NCBI GenBank assembly: GCA_028820655.1
Contig: JAPPIK010000041.1
Location: 62,001-126,000, forward strand
Source: Candidatus Poribacteria bacterium
GTDB lineage: Bacteria > Poribacteria > WGA-4E > JAJDTR01
Reading direction: 5' to 3'
Length of the DNA: 64,000 nucleotides
The notes under the pieces were generated by a model, which searched no databases, was not told where the DNA came from, and saw nothing but the letters and a program-made list of their open reading frames with translations. Of this stretch, positions 28,315-36,920 are shown piece after piece; within the stretch, counting starts at the first letter, position 1; the number at the start of each line of letters is the position of its first letter. Both the position numbers and the translations under genes were made by a program.

Positions 28315-29952
28315 ATGACATATCGTGACACATTGGAGAAAATCCGGCTCGCATTTCCGCAACCGGTATCCGATTCCATTCATGACTCCTATTTCGTGCA
28401 TTCGATTATGCGCGCCTTGGATCAGGTTGATGCGTTGAAAACACAACTGCCGATGTTGGGTGATGTGGTTCCCGGCGACTTTAAGAAGGCAAGAGAGACA
28501 TCGCTGCCTAACGGGACCTCTTCGGTTGAAGATGTCACGGCACAGTTAGTGGAATATCTGAGAGGAATGACAATCTTTGGGCACCCTCGCACTCAGCAAA
28601 ACGTTATTCCTCCGCCGACGATTCCTAGCTTGATTGGAGTGCTTCTCGCCTCGCTGCACAATCCTAATATCTCATGGGACGAATACAGCCGATTGGTTGC
28701 ATTGGCTGAGGTCGAAGTCGCCGCCATGACCTCAAAATTGATTGGATATGATCCGGAGGTGTCGAGCGGAGTGTTCACCTTTGGCGGCACCGGGACAACA
28801 CTTTATGGGGTGAAACTCGGTTTGGAGAAAGCCTGCGCGGGAACCATGCAGAAGGGCACCCCCGAAGAGCTAGTGGTTTTCGTGTCGGACGCGGGTCACT
28901 ACTGCGCATCCAACGTCGTGGGCTGGCTAGGCATCGGAACGGATAATCTGATTGTGATCCCGACGACCGTCGAAAACGAGATTGACCTCGACCATCTTGA
29001 ACAACAGGTTCGTTCCGCACTAGCGGAAGGGAAAAAAGTTGCCGCCATCATTGCGACATTGGGGACGACAGACTCATTCGGATTGGACGACTTGGAGAAC
29101 GTTGCGGCGTTACGCGACACGCTGAGCAATGAGTTTCAGCTTGACTACAAGCCGCACATTCACGCAGACGCAGTCATCGGGTGGGCATGGTCGGTGTTTA
29201 ATGACTACGAAATCGAGAAGAACTCACTCGGGTTCCGTCCGCGCACTATCCGCGCATTGGCGGGAGCGTGTCGGAGAATACAACATCTGTCTCTGGCGGA
29301 TTCTGTTGGAATCGACTTTCACAAGACCGGTTTTGCGCCCTATATTTCGAGCCTTGTTCTCGTCAAGAATCAAGCGGATTTGGAGTTGGTGACTCGGCAG
29401 CCGGGACAGATGCCGTATCTGTATCACTTCGGGGACTACCGCCCCGGTATGTTCACGCTCGAGACCTCCAGAGCCGGGACGGGACCGCTTGCGGCTCTCG
29501 CCAATTTCCGACTGTTCGGCGAAGAGGGTTTGCGGGTCATCTTGGGACACATCGTTGAGATGACGCAACTGCTGCGGGAACATCTGGAGGGGCAGGAAGG
29601 CACTACCGTGTTGAATCGGGATAATTTCGGCACCGTCACGATATTCCGAGCCTATCCGACTGGTGTTGACACGTTTTCAATCAAGCGACAGGAATTTGAG
29701 GATGAAGCGTACCGCGACAGTTTGCTCTCGCATAACAATTACAATCGAGAGATCTATGAATACGTGCATTCGGAGGCGATGGCGGGCAGGGGGGTTGTCA
29801 TTTCGATAACGGATTGTTATCGGCGCACCAGCTACGGCGAGCCTATCGTCGCGTTGAAGTCATATATCCTGTCGCCATTTGTCGATGAGGATGATGTCAA
29901 GTCTGTGGTTTCAAAGGTCTTGGAGGCGAGGGGGAAGGTGGATTGGGGATAG
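28315..29952 (+). CDS. Group II pyridoxal-dependent decarboxylase family protein
   Basis: Of two in-frame ATGs, 28315 is favoured because GGAG (28299-28302) abuts the first one at 28303. The 545-residue PLP enzyme shows the group II decarboxylase features: FTFGGTGTTLYGVKLG, the IATLGTTDSFGLDDL segment, the HADAVIGWAW aspartate region and the cofactor lysine in IDFHKTGFAPY. It is distantly related to glutamate, tyrosine and aspartate decarboxylases. The substrate cannot be predicted with confidence. The gene stands alone on the plus strand. Confidence 0.87.
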   Translation: MTYRDTLEKIRLAFPQPVSDSIHDSYFVHSIMRALDQVDALKTQLPMLGDVVPGDFKKARETSLPNGTSSVEDVTAQLVEYLRGMTIFGHPRTQQNVIPPPTIPSLIGVLLASLHNPNISWDEYSRLVALAEVEVAAMTSKLIGYDPEVSSGVFTFGGTGTTLYGVKLGLEKACAGTMQKGTPEELVVFVSDAGHYCASNVVGWLGIGTDNLIVIPTTVENEIDLDHLEQQVRSALAEGKKVAAIIATLGTTDSFGLDDLENVAALRDTLSNEFQLDYKPHIHADAVIGWAWSVFNDYEIEKNSLGFRPRTIRALAGACRRIQHLSLADSVGIDFHKTGFAPYISSLVLVKNQADLELVTRQPGQMPYLYHFGDYRPGMFTLETSRAGTGPLAALANFRLFGEEGLRVILGHIVEMTQLLREHLEGQEGTTVLNRDNFGTVTIFRAYPTGVDTFSIKRQEFEDEAYRDSLLSHNNYNREIYEYVHSEAMAGRGVVISITDCYRRTSYGEPIVALKSYILSPFVDEDDVKSVVSKVLEARGKVDWG

Positions 29953-30400
29953 GAGTTCTGAAATCTAGTGAGAAAGAGGGAAATTGGAGATTTAACGATT
30001 ACCGATGAAAGCCGTGAAAATCGTCACCTATTACCAGCAAATGCGAGGGGAATTAAAGAGATGGGAACGTATATCTGTGTTCTCTACGGTTGAAGTAGGG
30101 AACAACGACTGTCATCCCTTCCAAAGCAAAGTTGATTGGGCAATGGGTGGCTTGTTGACCGCAGAATATAGGTTGGTGTTACGCACGGGATGAATGATTG
30201 AGAGGAAAAGCGGTGCACAGTGCCTACCCAACCATGCTCGAAGGTTTACAAAGGCAGATGTAGTTTTGAATTTTTTTTTGACAACGGTGGATTACATAGG
30301 GTATCATTTGGGCTGTCAAGGTTTTAACCTTGACACGTTTATCAGTTCAGCATCGCCTTAGGTCGCAAGGTTGCGCGGACTAGCATCGGAGATAAACCCT
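29953..30400. other. Intergenic region upstream of the ylxM-ffh cluster
   Basis: The first 300 bases show no feature except a decayed family-A-like string near 30210. The last part holds a strong promoter (30278-30307). A GTCAAGGTT..AACCTTGAC inverted repeat (30315-30334) lies close to the expected transcription start. Confidence 0.5.
30278..30307 (+). promoter_or_regulatory. Sigma-70-type promoter of the ylxM-ffh cluster
   Basis: A perfect TTGACA (30278-30283) and TATCAT (30302-30307) are spaced by 18 bases. The inverted repeat with 9-base arms directly downstream (30315-30334) could be an operator or an RNA hairpin at the 5' end. Confidence 0.65.
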
Positions 30401-30790
30401 TTGTCAATAGACAAGCTAAAGTACGTACTGCTATCGGACTTCTACAGCAGTCTGTTAACAGAAAAGCAGCGGGAATTCCTCGGCCTGTATTATGAGGAGG
30501 ATTTGTCGTTGGGCGAGATCTCCGAAAGGTTCGGTATCTCTCGGCAGGCGGTGTATGATTCGATTCGGTCATCGGAGATGTGCCTCGAACGTTTTGAGAA
30601 CGAGCTTGGATTGATAGCTAGTTTTCAACACCAGCGAGATGTCGTAGCGGAGGTATTGGAGCAACTTCAGGCGCTAGAAACTGACCTAGTCGGAACAGAA
30701 AAAAAGGGAACCATTCAGTATATCAAACAACGTCTCCACAGTTTGATTGACCTTTCCCTGTCACAACCTAGTGATGAAGCGCGGAGCTAG
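30401..30790 (+). CDS. ylxM: YlxM-family putative SRP-associated HTH protein
   Basis: TTG 30401 is chosen with GGAG (30388-30391) 9 bases before it; an upstream TTG at 30371 is less likely. The 129-residue protein has the UPF0122 core LLSDFYSSLLTEKQREFLGL, then DLSLGEISERFGISRQAVYD, a sigma-70 region 4-like helix-turn-helix. The tail is alpha-helical and charged. In Gram-positive bacteria ylxM precedes ffh and its product is thought to modulate the signal recognition particle. Here too ffh starts 8 bases downstream. The C-terminus is longer than in Bacillus YlxM (about 110 residues). Confidence 0.85.
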   Translation: MSIDKLKYVLLSDFYSSLLTEKQREFLGLYYEEDLSLGEISERFGISRQAVYDSIRSSEMCLERFENELGLIASFQHQRDVVAEVLEQLQALETDLVGTEKKGTIQYIKQRLHSLIDLSLSQPSDEARS

Positions 30791-30798
30791 AGAAAATC

Positions 30799-32181
30799 AT
30801 GTTTGAAAGTCTAACCGAGCGATTGCAGAGCACCCTGAAGAAAATCGCCGGTCAGGGAAAAATGACGGAGAAGAACGTCGCCGATGCACTGCGAGACGTG
30901 CGCAGAGCTTTGCTTGAGGCGGACGTGAACTTCAAAGTCGCGCGCGACTTCATCGAGGATGTCAAAAAGCGAACGCTCGGTCAGGAGGTGCTCGGTAGCT
31001 TAACGCCGGAATTGCAGATTGCCAAAATCATTGGCGATGAGTTGACAAAATTGATGGGGGCGCAGGCAGCGAAGATTAACATCGCTCCGAGCGGCCCGAC
31101 AATCGTCATGATGGTCGGCTTGCAAGGCTCCGGAAAAACAACCGCCGCCGCGAAACTGGCGCTGAAATTTCGTTCGGAGGGTAGAAGTCCGCTGTTGGTC
31201 GCTGCAGATGTATACCGTCCGGCCGCAGTCAAACAACTGGAGGTTCTTGGAGAACAGATTGAGGTCCCCGTGTTTTCGATGGGCACCGATGTTTCGCCTG
31301 TCGCTATTGTAAATGAAGCTGTTAAACAGGGATTGAATCGCGGGAATAACTTCGTTATCGTTGACACGGCGGGACGCTTGGCGATTGATGAAGAGTTGAT
31401 GGCGGAGCTCCTCAATATCAAGGCCGAGGCCAGCCCGACCGAGATATTGCTCGTCGTTGACGCAATGACGGGACAGGACGCGGTAAACATCGCCGAACAC
31501 TTCAACAACAGTCTGGACATCGACGGCGTAATACTCACCAAGTTGGATGGCGACGCGCGCGGCGGGGCTGCGCTTTCGATACGCGCCGTAACCCATAAAC
31601 CGATTAAGTTCGTGGGCGTTGGTGAAAAGATTGTTCCGACATCGTTGGAGGAATTTCATCCGGATCGCATGGCGTCACGCATTTTGGGTGAAGGCGATTT
31701 TGCGACGTTGCTTGAACGGGCGGAATCCATCTTCAGCGACGACCAAGCGGAGGAACTTGAGCGCAAACTGACTCAACAGCATGGGCTGGATTTCGACGAT
31801 TTGCTTATGCAACTTGAGCAACTCAAGAATATGGGACCGTTGGATCAGTTGGTGGACATGATTCCCGGCATGAATAAACTGCCGATCAAAGGCATGACGC
31901 CTGATGAAAATCAGTTGAAGTATTCGAAGGCGATCATTCAGTCCATGACTCCGCTGGAACGCAGAAATCCGAGCATTCTTGATCGCAGTCGCCGTATGCG
32001 AATCGCTGCCGGAAGCGGCACAGATGTACGGCAAGTCAACCAACTGTTCGACCAACTCAAGTTCATGAATCGAATGGTCAAGCAGCAGACAGGGATGATG
32101 GGTATGCCTCAAATCGGAGCGAATCCTCCCGGAAAGAAACGGAAAAACTTAAAGCGGAGGAAGAAGCGGAAGTCACGTTAG
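30799..32181 (+). CDS. ffh: Signal recognition particle protein Ffh
   Basis: The 460-residue GTPase has the N-domain (LTERLQSTLKKIAGQGKMTE), the G-domain with P-loop GLQGSGKT (107-114), DTAGRL and TKLDGDARGG, and the methionine-rich M-domain (LMQLEQLKNMGPLDQLVDMIPGMNK-type start). The M-domain ends with a basic tail (KKRKNLKRRKKRKSR). It binds SRP RNA and signal sequences and guides nascent membrane proteins to FtsY. Length and order are standard. It probably heads a long ribosome-related transcript, with rpsP about 97 bases downstream. Confidence 0.98.
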   Translation: MFESLTERLQSTLKKIAGQGKMTEKNVADALRDVRRALLEADVNFKVARDFIEDVKKRTLGQEVLGSLTPELQIAKIIGDELTKLMGAQAAKINIAPSGPTIVMMVGLQGSGKTTAAAKLALKFRSEGRSPLLVAADVYRPAAVKQLEVLGEQIEVPVFSMGTDVSPVAIVNEAVKQGLNRGNNFVIVDTAGRLAIDEELMAELLNIKAEASPTEILLVVDAMTGQDAVNIAEHFNNSLDIDGVILTKLDGDARGGAALSIRAVTHKPIKFVGVGEKIVPTSLEEFHPDRMASRILGEGDFATLLERAESIFSDDQAEELERKLTQQHGLDFDDLLMQLEQLKNMGPLDQLVDMIPGMNKLPIKGMTPDENQLKYSKAIIQSMTPLERRNPSILDRSRRMRIAAGSGTDVRQVNQLFDQLKFMNRMVKQQTGMMGMPQIGANPPGKKRKNLKRRKKRKSR

Positions 32182-32278
32182 GAAAACAGGGGTGCGGAGA
32201 ATTCTCGCCACTACCCGATAATTGTTAAATGTTAGCTAATTTTCTCAATTTACAACCACAATAAGGAGGAAGTAATTC

Positions 32279-32641
32279 TTGGCAGTTAGAATAAGACTTC
32301 AACGCCACGGAAGAAAGAAACGCCCGTTTTACAGGCTAGTGGCCGCCGATGCACGTGCCCAGCGAGATGGACGTTTCTTGGAACGCTTGGGTCACTACAA
32401 TCCTTTAACCGATCCGGCTGAAGTTGTCATTGATGAAGACAGGGTTCTGAAGTGGCTGAAACGGGGTGCGCAACCTTCGGACACGGCAAAGAACCTGTTA
32501 TCAAGAGCCGGCATTTGGGAGAGATTTACTGCGGAGAGACTAGGGAAACCTGTCCCCACACGGGAAGAGGAACCGCCATTGACGGAGGAAGATGCCGCCT
32601 CGCCGACAGATGAGGAGACCGCTTCCGCAGACGATAGTTAA
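32279..32641 (+). CDS. rpsP: Small ribosomal subunit protein bS16
   Basis: AAGGAGG (about 32263-32269) supports a TTG start at 32279. The 120-residue product begins AVRIRLQRHGRKKRPFYRLV and continues RDGRFLERLGHYNPL, both characteristic of S16. The core ends near residue 85. A further 35 acidic residues (EEEPPLTEEDAASPTDEE) form a disordered C-terminal tail that many S16 proteins share to varying length. It belongs to the classic rpsP-khpA-trmD-rplS group. Confidence 0.97.
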   Translation: MAVRIRLQRHGRKKRPFYRLVAADARAQRDGRFLERLGHYNPLTDPAEVVIDEDRVLKWLKRGAQPSDTAKNLLSRAGIWERFTAERLGKPVPTREEEPPLTEEDAASPTDEETASADDS

Positions 32642-32711
32642 CTCGCAGCAATTCTATTCACCGCGGCAATAGCAATATTTTTTGGATTTGATGTGTTGCA
32701 TAGGGTATTTT

Positions 32712-32957
32712 ATGTTCAAGGATCTTATTGAATATATTGCAACGTCCCTCGTTGATCAGCCAGATCAGGTGAAAGTTCATGAAGTTGCGGGAGAGAAGGC
32801 TACTATTCTCGAATTGAGCGTCGCCGAAGAAGACTTGGGCAAAATCATCGGTAAACATGGACGCACCCTCAAATCGATACGGAATATCTTGTATGCCGCC
32901 GGGATCCAAGCGAACAAAAGGGCTGTGCTTGAACTCATTGAGTCCGGTAAAGACTGA
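32712..32957 (+). CDS. khpA: KH-domain RNA-binding protein KhpA
   Basis: The ATG at 32712 gives an 81-residue protein, the usual KhpA (YlqC) length; an upstream in-frame TTG at 32682 lacks support. It starts FKDLIEYIATSLVDQPDQV and contains the KH-domain GxxG loop GKIIGKHGRTLKSIRNIL. KhpA binds RNA, often as a heterodimer with KhpB. Its place between rpsP and trmD is conserved in many phyla. Confidence 0.95.
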   Translation: MFKDLIEYIATSLVDQPDQVKVHEVAGEKATILELSVAEEDLGKIIGKHGRTLKSIRNILYAAGIQANKRAVLELIESGKD

Positions 32958-33116
32958 GCGAGACCGAAGTTTGCGCCTCATTGATAAAGTTCTGTCGAAT
33001 GTTAGTTGAAGACAAGAGCGGAGAAACTGTGATTAAGTTAGACCGACGCCGCTTTACCGTCTTGATCAAGCTGCCGGCACCGTTTGGTTTTGCTCACCAC
33101 ATGATGAGAATGGAAT

Positions 33117-33554
33117 ATGGCTGTTATCGTTAAGCGACCGGTAATACTGAAGAACGTTGTCACGGAGAGTTTCAAGTCGCAATTGACCAAGGAACTTGAG
33201 CATGCGATAAATCGAATCGGGCAGTGGCTTGAACAGGAGGAATTCCAGAGCCGCCGCTTGATTGCCGAAGCGCAAAAGCAGACTCCTCATCGCGTGAATC
33301 AATTGCGCGAGGAAATCAGTCAAGAGCGCGGAAAGCAGGAACAGGCGCTCGAAAACCTTAAGCAACAACTCAGTCAAGTGGAGCAACTTGAAATTGATTC
33401 GTATTTCGCCAGCGGCACATATGATGCCCCTGTCAAAATCGACGTGGGGGATGACATTCGGTCCAAACTGTCCCAGGCGGAAATAATTGTCAAGGATGGA
33501 CGTGTGATTCAGATCAACGAGTGGGTGTCTTCCAGTATTCCCGATGAAAATTGA
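33117..33554 (+). CDS. ylqD: YlqD-like coiled-coil protein
   Basis: The 145-residue protein starts AVIVKRPVILKNVVTESFK, has a central coiled coil (about residues 40-95, rich in Glu, Gln and Lys) and ends with a small beta region (VGDDIRSKL..AEIIVKDGRVIQI). This matches the YlqD family found in Firmicutes and cyanobacteria in the same operon position. Its function is unknown. It overlaps trmD by 11 bases. RimM would normally be encoded between this gene and trmD, but is not. Confidence 0.8.
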   Translation: MAVIVKRPVILKNVVTESFKSQLTKELEHAINRIGQWLEQEEFQSRRLIAEAQKQTPHRVNQLREEISQERGKQEQALENLKQQLSQVEQLEIDSYFASGTYDAPVKIDVGDDIRSKLSQAEIIVKDGRVIQINEWVSSSIPDEN

Positions 33555-34278
33555 CGTCATTGCACTGTTTCCGGAGATTATTATCCCCGCCCTGCAAGTG
33601 AGTATCTTGAAACGTGCTCAAGAAGCGGGACATTTGACGATCAACGTCCACAATCTCCGAGATTTTGCAACCGGCCGGCATCAATCGGTTGACGATTACC
33701 CGTACGGCGGCGGCGCTGGGATGATTTTGAAACCCGAGCCACTGTTCGCGGCCGTTAGAGCATTAAGTCCGGGGCCAGATGCTCGCGTGATTTTTTTGAC
33801 GCCTCAGGGAAAGCCTTGTACTCAGCGGATTGCCGAAGCGCTTTCACTCGAATCGCACATTATCCTAATCTGCGGGCGCTACAAAGGGATTGATGAGCGT
33901 GTGCGTCAGAAACTGGTCACGGACGAGATTTCCATTGGCGATTATGTGCTCAGTGGCGGAGAAATTCCGGCACTGGTATTGATTGATACGATTGGACGGG
34001 TGCTCCCCGGCGTATTGGGCGACTATGAATCGGCTCAGGACGATTCGTTTAGCCAACACTTGTTGGATCACCCGCACTACACACGCCCTGCAGATTTCGA
34101 AGGGATGAAGGTACCCGAGGTCTTGTTGACCGGGCATCACGAGAAGATTTCCCGCTGGAAGTATGAAGAATCGTTAAGGCGAACCGGCACGCGGCGTCCG
34201 GACCTGCTTGAAAATATTGAGTTGACGGAAGAGGATACCGACTTTTTGAACGCGTCATGCACCAACGGATCGATCTGA
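33544..34278 (+). CDS. trmD: tRNA (guanine-37-N1) methyltransferase TrmD
   Basis: The 244-residue SPOUT methyltransferase begins KIDVIALFPEII and has DYPYGGGAGMILKPEP, then ICGRYKGIDERV and ISIGDYVLSGGEIPAL, the trefoil-knot SAM site of TrmD. The active-site aspartate region DSFS (about 170) and the basic GHHEKISRWK loop are present. It methylates G37 of tRNAs to prevent frameshifting. It overlaps the upstream gene, so translation may be coupled. Confidence 0.98.
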   Translation: MKIDVIALFPEIIIPALQVSILKRAQEAGHLTINVHNLRDFATGRHQSVDDYPYGGGAGMILKPEPLFAAVRALSPGPDARVIFLTPQGKPCTQRIAEALSLESHIILICGRYKGIDERVRQKLVTDEISIGDYVLSGGEIPALVLIDTIGRVLPGVLGDYESAQDDSFSQHLLDHPHYTRPADFEGMKVPEVLLTGHHEKISRWKYEESLRRTGTRRPDLLENIELTEEDTDFLNASCTNGSI

Positions 34279-34402
34279 TCCGTCAAAGCATTTCAACGAG
34301 TTTTTCGATTGACGTTCGTTTAGGATACGTGCGCTACTTAGGAATGATTGAAGGACTCGTGCGAGTCGAATTTGAGGAATACCAAATGAAAGGGAAAAAA
34401 AG

Positions 34403-34762
34403 ATGAATCTAGTTGAATCAGTCGAGAGCGAATATATGAATGAGGGATTCCCGGAATTCGCCCCGGGTGATATGGTTCGAGTCAACACAAAGATTCGGGA
34501 AGGTGAGAAAGAACGTATCCAGGCTTACGAAGGAACAGTGATACGCCGATCCAATGGCGGTTTAAGCGAAACCTTTACGGTCCGGCGCGTGGCTTTTGGT
34601 GAGGGTAGTGAAAGGACGTTTCCGCTGCATTCGCCGAACATCGAGAGTATCGAAGTGCTCCGATATGGTGCGGTGCGACGCGCCAAATTGTACTATTTGC
34701 GTGATCGAACCGGGAATTCTGCACGAGTTCGCGAGCGAAGACGAACTGCAACGGAGAAGTGA
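34403..34762 (+). CDS. rplS: Large ribosomal subunit protein bL19
   Basis: The 119-residue protein has the L19 features [49 protein letters not shown] and a C-terminal [10 protein letters not shown]. It sits in the standard place after trmD, with a 124-base gap. An AAAGGGAAA stretch precedes the ATG. Confidence 0.97.
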   Translation: MNLVESVESEYMNEGFPEFAPGDMVRVNTKIREGEKERIQAYEGTVIRRSNGGLSETFTVRRVAFGEGSERTFPLHSPNIESIEVLRYGAVRRAKLYYLRDRTGNSARVRERRRTATEK

Positions 34763-34875
34763 TATTGCCGCACATTTTCAGGAGCTAAGTTGACCGTTCT
34801 TAATTCGGTCAATAGATCCCGACGCGTACAGGTCTTTCCCGCATCGAGTCTCGGAAAAGACGAACGCGATGGCCC

Positions 34876-35556
34876 TTGATCTTTCCACTTTGCAGTGAGG
34901 TTGTGCTGAAACCGAGACCGCTCCCTACCGGTGTATCAGTATTGGAAGGTGACTACGAAATTTTAGAGATTGAGCGGGCTTTACACAATGGAGGTTATCG
35001 GTACATCGCTGGTGTTGACGAAGCGGGACGCGGGCCTTTAGCCGGTCCGGTGGTTGCGGCGGCGGTAATTCTCCCCATTGAGTGCGTCATCCATGGGGTG
35101 ACAGATTCAAAGCAGTTGACGCCAAAGCAACGTGATCGCCTGTTTGACGAGATTCAGTGCACTTCGATCGCGGTAACGGTCAGTTGCGCGAGCAACGAAA
35201 TCATCGACCAGGTGAATATCCTTCAGGCCACGTTGCTCGCTATGCAAGATGCCGTAGAACAACTCGTTCCCCCACCCGACTACGTTCTTGTCGACGGAAT
35301 TCATGTTCCCGTCATTTCCTCACCTTCACGAGCTATTCCAAAGGGTGATACTCTCAGCCAATGCATTGCCGCGGCATCCATCATCGCCAAAGTAACGCGA
35401 GATCGATTGATGGTCGAATTCGACGATCTCTATCCGGGATACGGTTTTCGGCAACATAAGGGTTATGGCACTGTTCAACATCGCCAAGCGATTTCCCGGC
35501 ATGGGCCTTGTCCCATCCACCGGCGCAGCTTTAAACCCGTTTCCGACATGTGTTAG
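34876..35556 (+). CDS. rnhB: Ribonuclease HII
   Basis: The 226-residue enzyme (from TTG 34876; GTG 34903 is another possible start) shows IAGVDEAGRGPLAGPVVAAA with the metal-binding Asp-Glu pair. It then has GVTDSKQLTPKQR, YVLVDGIHVP with a third acid, AAASIIAKVTRD and YGFRQHKGYGT. It removes the RNA part of RNA:DNA hybrids and single ribonucleotides from DNA. rplS-rnhB-yraN order is common in bacteria. Which start is used is not settled, since no strong ribosome site is seen. Confidence 0.95.
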   Translation: MIFPLCSEVVLKPRPLPTGVSVLEGDYEILEIERALHNGGYRYIAGVDEAGRGPLAGPVVAAAVILPIECVIHGVTDSKQLTPKQRDRLFDEIQCTSIAVTVSCASNEIIDQVNILQATLLAMQDAVEQLVPPPDYVLVDGIHVPVISSPSRAIPKGDTLSQCIAAASIIAKVTRDRLMVEFDDLYPGYGFRQHKGYGTVQHRQAISRHGPCPIHRRSFKPVSDMC

Positions 35557-35591
35557 ACGTGAATAAGATTCCCGAAGCATAGGGATGCGTG

Positions 35592-35972
35592 ATGAGTCAG
35601 TCCAAAGAGGTCGCGCGAATCGGAGAGGAACTCGCCGCTGAATACCTCAAGGAGCGGGGTTATCAGATCCTTGAGCAAAACTATCGCTTGCGTACCGGAG
35701 AAATCGATCTCATAGCCAAAGAGGGTGATCGTATCGTGTTTGTGGAAGTCAAAACGCGGCGGACGCTCAGATTTGGAGTCCCGCAAGCGGCTGTCACACC
35801 GGCCAAGCAGAAACAGATATCCAAGATCGCGTTGAGTTATCTTCAAACCCACGATATGTTGGACGTTCCCTGCCGTTTTGATGTCGTTGCAATCCTCCTT
35901 TCGTCCAACAAATCTACACCACCAAAACTTGAACACATTCATAATGCTTTTGAGTTCGTGGCGGAGGAGTAA
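35592..35972 (+). CDS. yraN: YraN/UPF0102 family nuclease-fold protein
   Basis: The 126-residue protein starts SQSKEVARIGEELAAEYLKE and keeps the restriction-endonuclease-like core GEIDLIAKEGDRIVFVEVKTR (Glu-Asp and Glu-x-Lys acids), then RFGVPQAAVTPAKQKQI. Family function is not firmly known; a role linked to DNA processing is proposed from the fold. It follows rnhB by 35 bases. Confidence 0.93.
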   Translation: MSQSKEVARIGEELAAEYLKERGYQILEQNYRLRTGEIDLIAKEGDRIVFVEVKTRRTLRFGVPQAAVTPAKQKQISKIALSYLQTHDMLDVPCRFDVVAILLSSNKSTPPKLEHIHNAFEFVAEE

Positions 35973-36084
35973 TAGGGTGTAGTGGAAGCGAAGCTGATTT
36001 TGATCGATTCTGGAGGGGATGCCTCACGCTTTTAATTCCCTCCTCGATACTTGCAATAACTGTCGCACTGTTAGTGGTATCAAG

Positions 36085-36110
36085 GGCTGGTGGTCAGTGT
36101 CCACCCTACA
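36085..36110 (+). repeat. Family A dispersed repeat, copy 6
   Basis: GGCTGGTGGTCAGTGTCC followed by ACCCTACA keeps the layout of the family with some arm mismatches. It lies between yraN and the nucleotidyltransferase gene. Confidence 0.65.
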
Positions 36111-36139
36111 CAACTGGTTCTAGATGACAGAGGGCATTG

Positions 36140-36820
36140 GTGCAGGCAATTATTCTTTGCGGCGGGTTGTCCACTCGATTAGGTAGTATCACAGAGCATG
36201 TGCCGAAGATTCTGCTTGAAATAGGCGACAGCACGGTGCTCGACTACCAACTCCGTCTCTTGAAGGAAACCGGTGTTGATGAGGTCGTCCTAGCTTCGGG
36301 ACACCTCCATGACGTTCTCTATTCCGAAGTCGGCGGTAGCAATCGGGGCGTACGAATTCACTACGCGCGGGAGGAAATTAGACTCGGAACCGGCGGCGCA
36401 ATCAAGAATGCCATGCGGTACATTTCCACGTCGCCGTTTTTCGTGCTGAACGGTGACATTTTGATAAAGGATTTTCCGCTCTCCGGATTGCGGCGGCAGT
36501 TCCGTTCGGAAATGGATGGTCTGCTACTCGGCGTATACACCCAAAACATCAGTTCATACGGGGAGATCGTTTCGGATGGGGATGGAAAGGTTACCGCCTT
36601 TCAGGAAAAACAGGCAACGAAACGGTCGGGGTATGCCAATGGAGCTATATATCTGTTGTCTCAATCAATAGCGCACTATTTTCCCGACAGGAATGTGTTT
36701 TCCATTGAGCGGGATGTTTTTCCGGATGTACCAAACTTATATGTGCTGAACACGAAGATTGACTGGATTGATATCGGGGAACCGGAGAGGCTGGAATACG
36801 CACGAAAGCATTTCGGTTGA
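36140..36820 (+). CDS. Sugar-phosphate nucleotidyltransferase
   Basis: GTG 36140 with AGAGGG (36129-36134) 5 bases upstream is preferred; TTG 36137 is possible. The 227-residue protein is a short NTP-transferase with QAIILCGGLSTRLGS.TEHVPKIL, GTGGAIKNA and FVLNGDILI (metal aspartate), and ends DIGEPERLEYA. The compact form without acyltransferase or dimerisation domain resembles heptose-1-phosphate guanylyltransferase (HddC) and mannose-1-phosphate guanylyltransferase-like enzymes. It activates a sugar phosphate for surface glycan synthesis. The exact sugar is not known. Confidence 0.87.
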   Translation: MQAIILCGGLSTRLGSITEHVPKILLEIGDSTVLDYQLRLLKETGVDEVVLASGHLHDVLYSEVGGSNRGVRIHYAREEIRLGTGGAIKNAMRYISTSPFFVLNGDILIKDFPLSGLRRQFRSEMDGLLLGVYTQNISSYGEIVSDGDGKVTAFQEKQATKRSGYANGAIYLLSQSIAHYFPDRNVFSIERDVFPDVPNLYVLNTKIDWIDIGEPERLEYARKHFG

Positions 36821-36920
36821 CGGACAGCGGAAGGGATAAATCAGCCTTAGGGAGTGGGCGGTTAGATTCGGAGAGTTCCGATGCCAAGCACTTGAGTGTC
36901 GTCAATTGTCTGACAAGGAT

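Noticed and set aside
30005-30193. Short open frame before the ylxM-ffh promoter
   Set aside because: It has no ribosome site, no recognisable motif and only 62 codons.
31000-31659. A 219-codon open frame on the minus strand
   Set aside because: It is antisense inside ffh, and no homology is evident.
32958-33116. Search for rimM between khpA and ylqD
   Set aside because: The gap is too short and no frame matches; rimM is not there.
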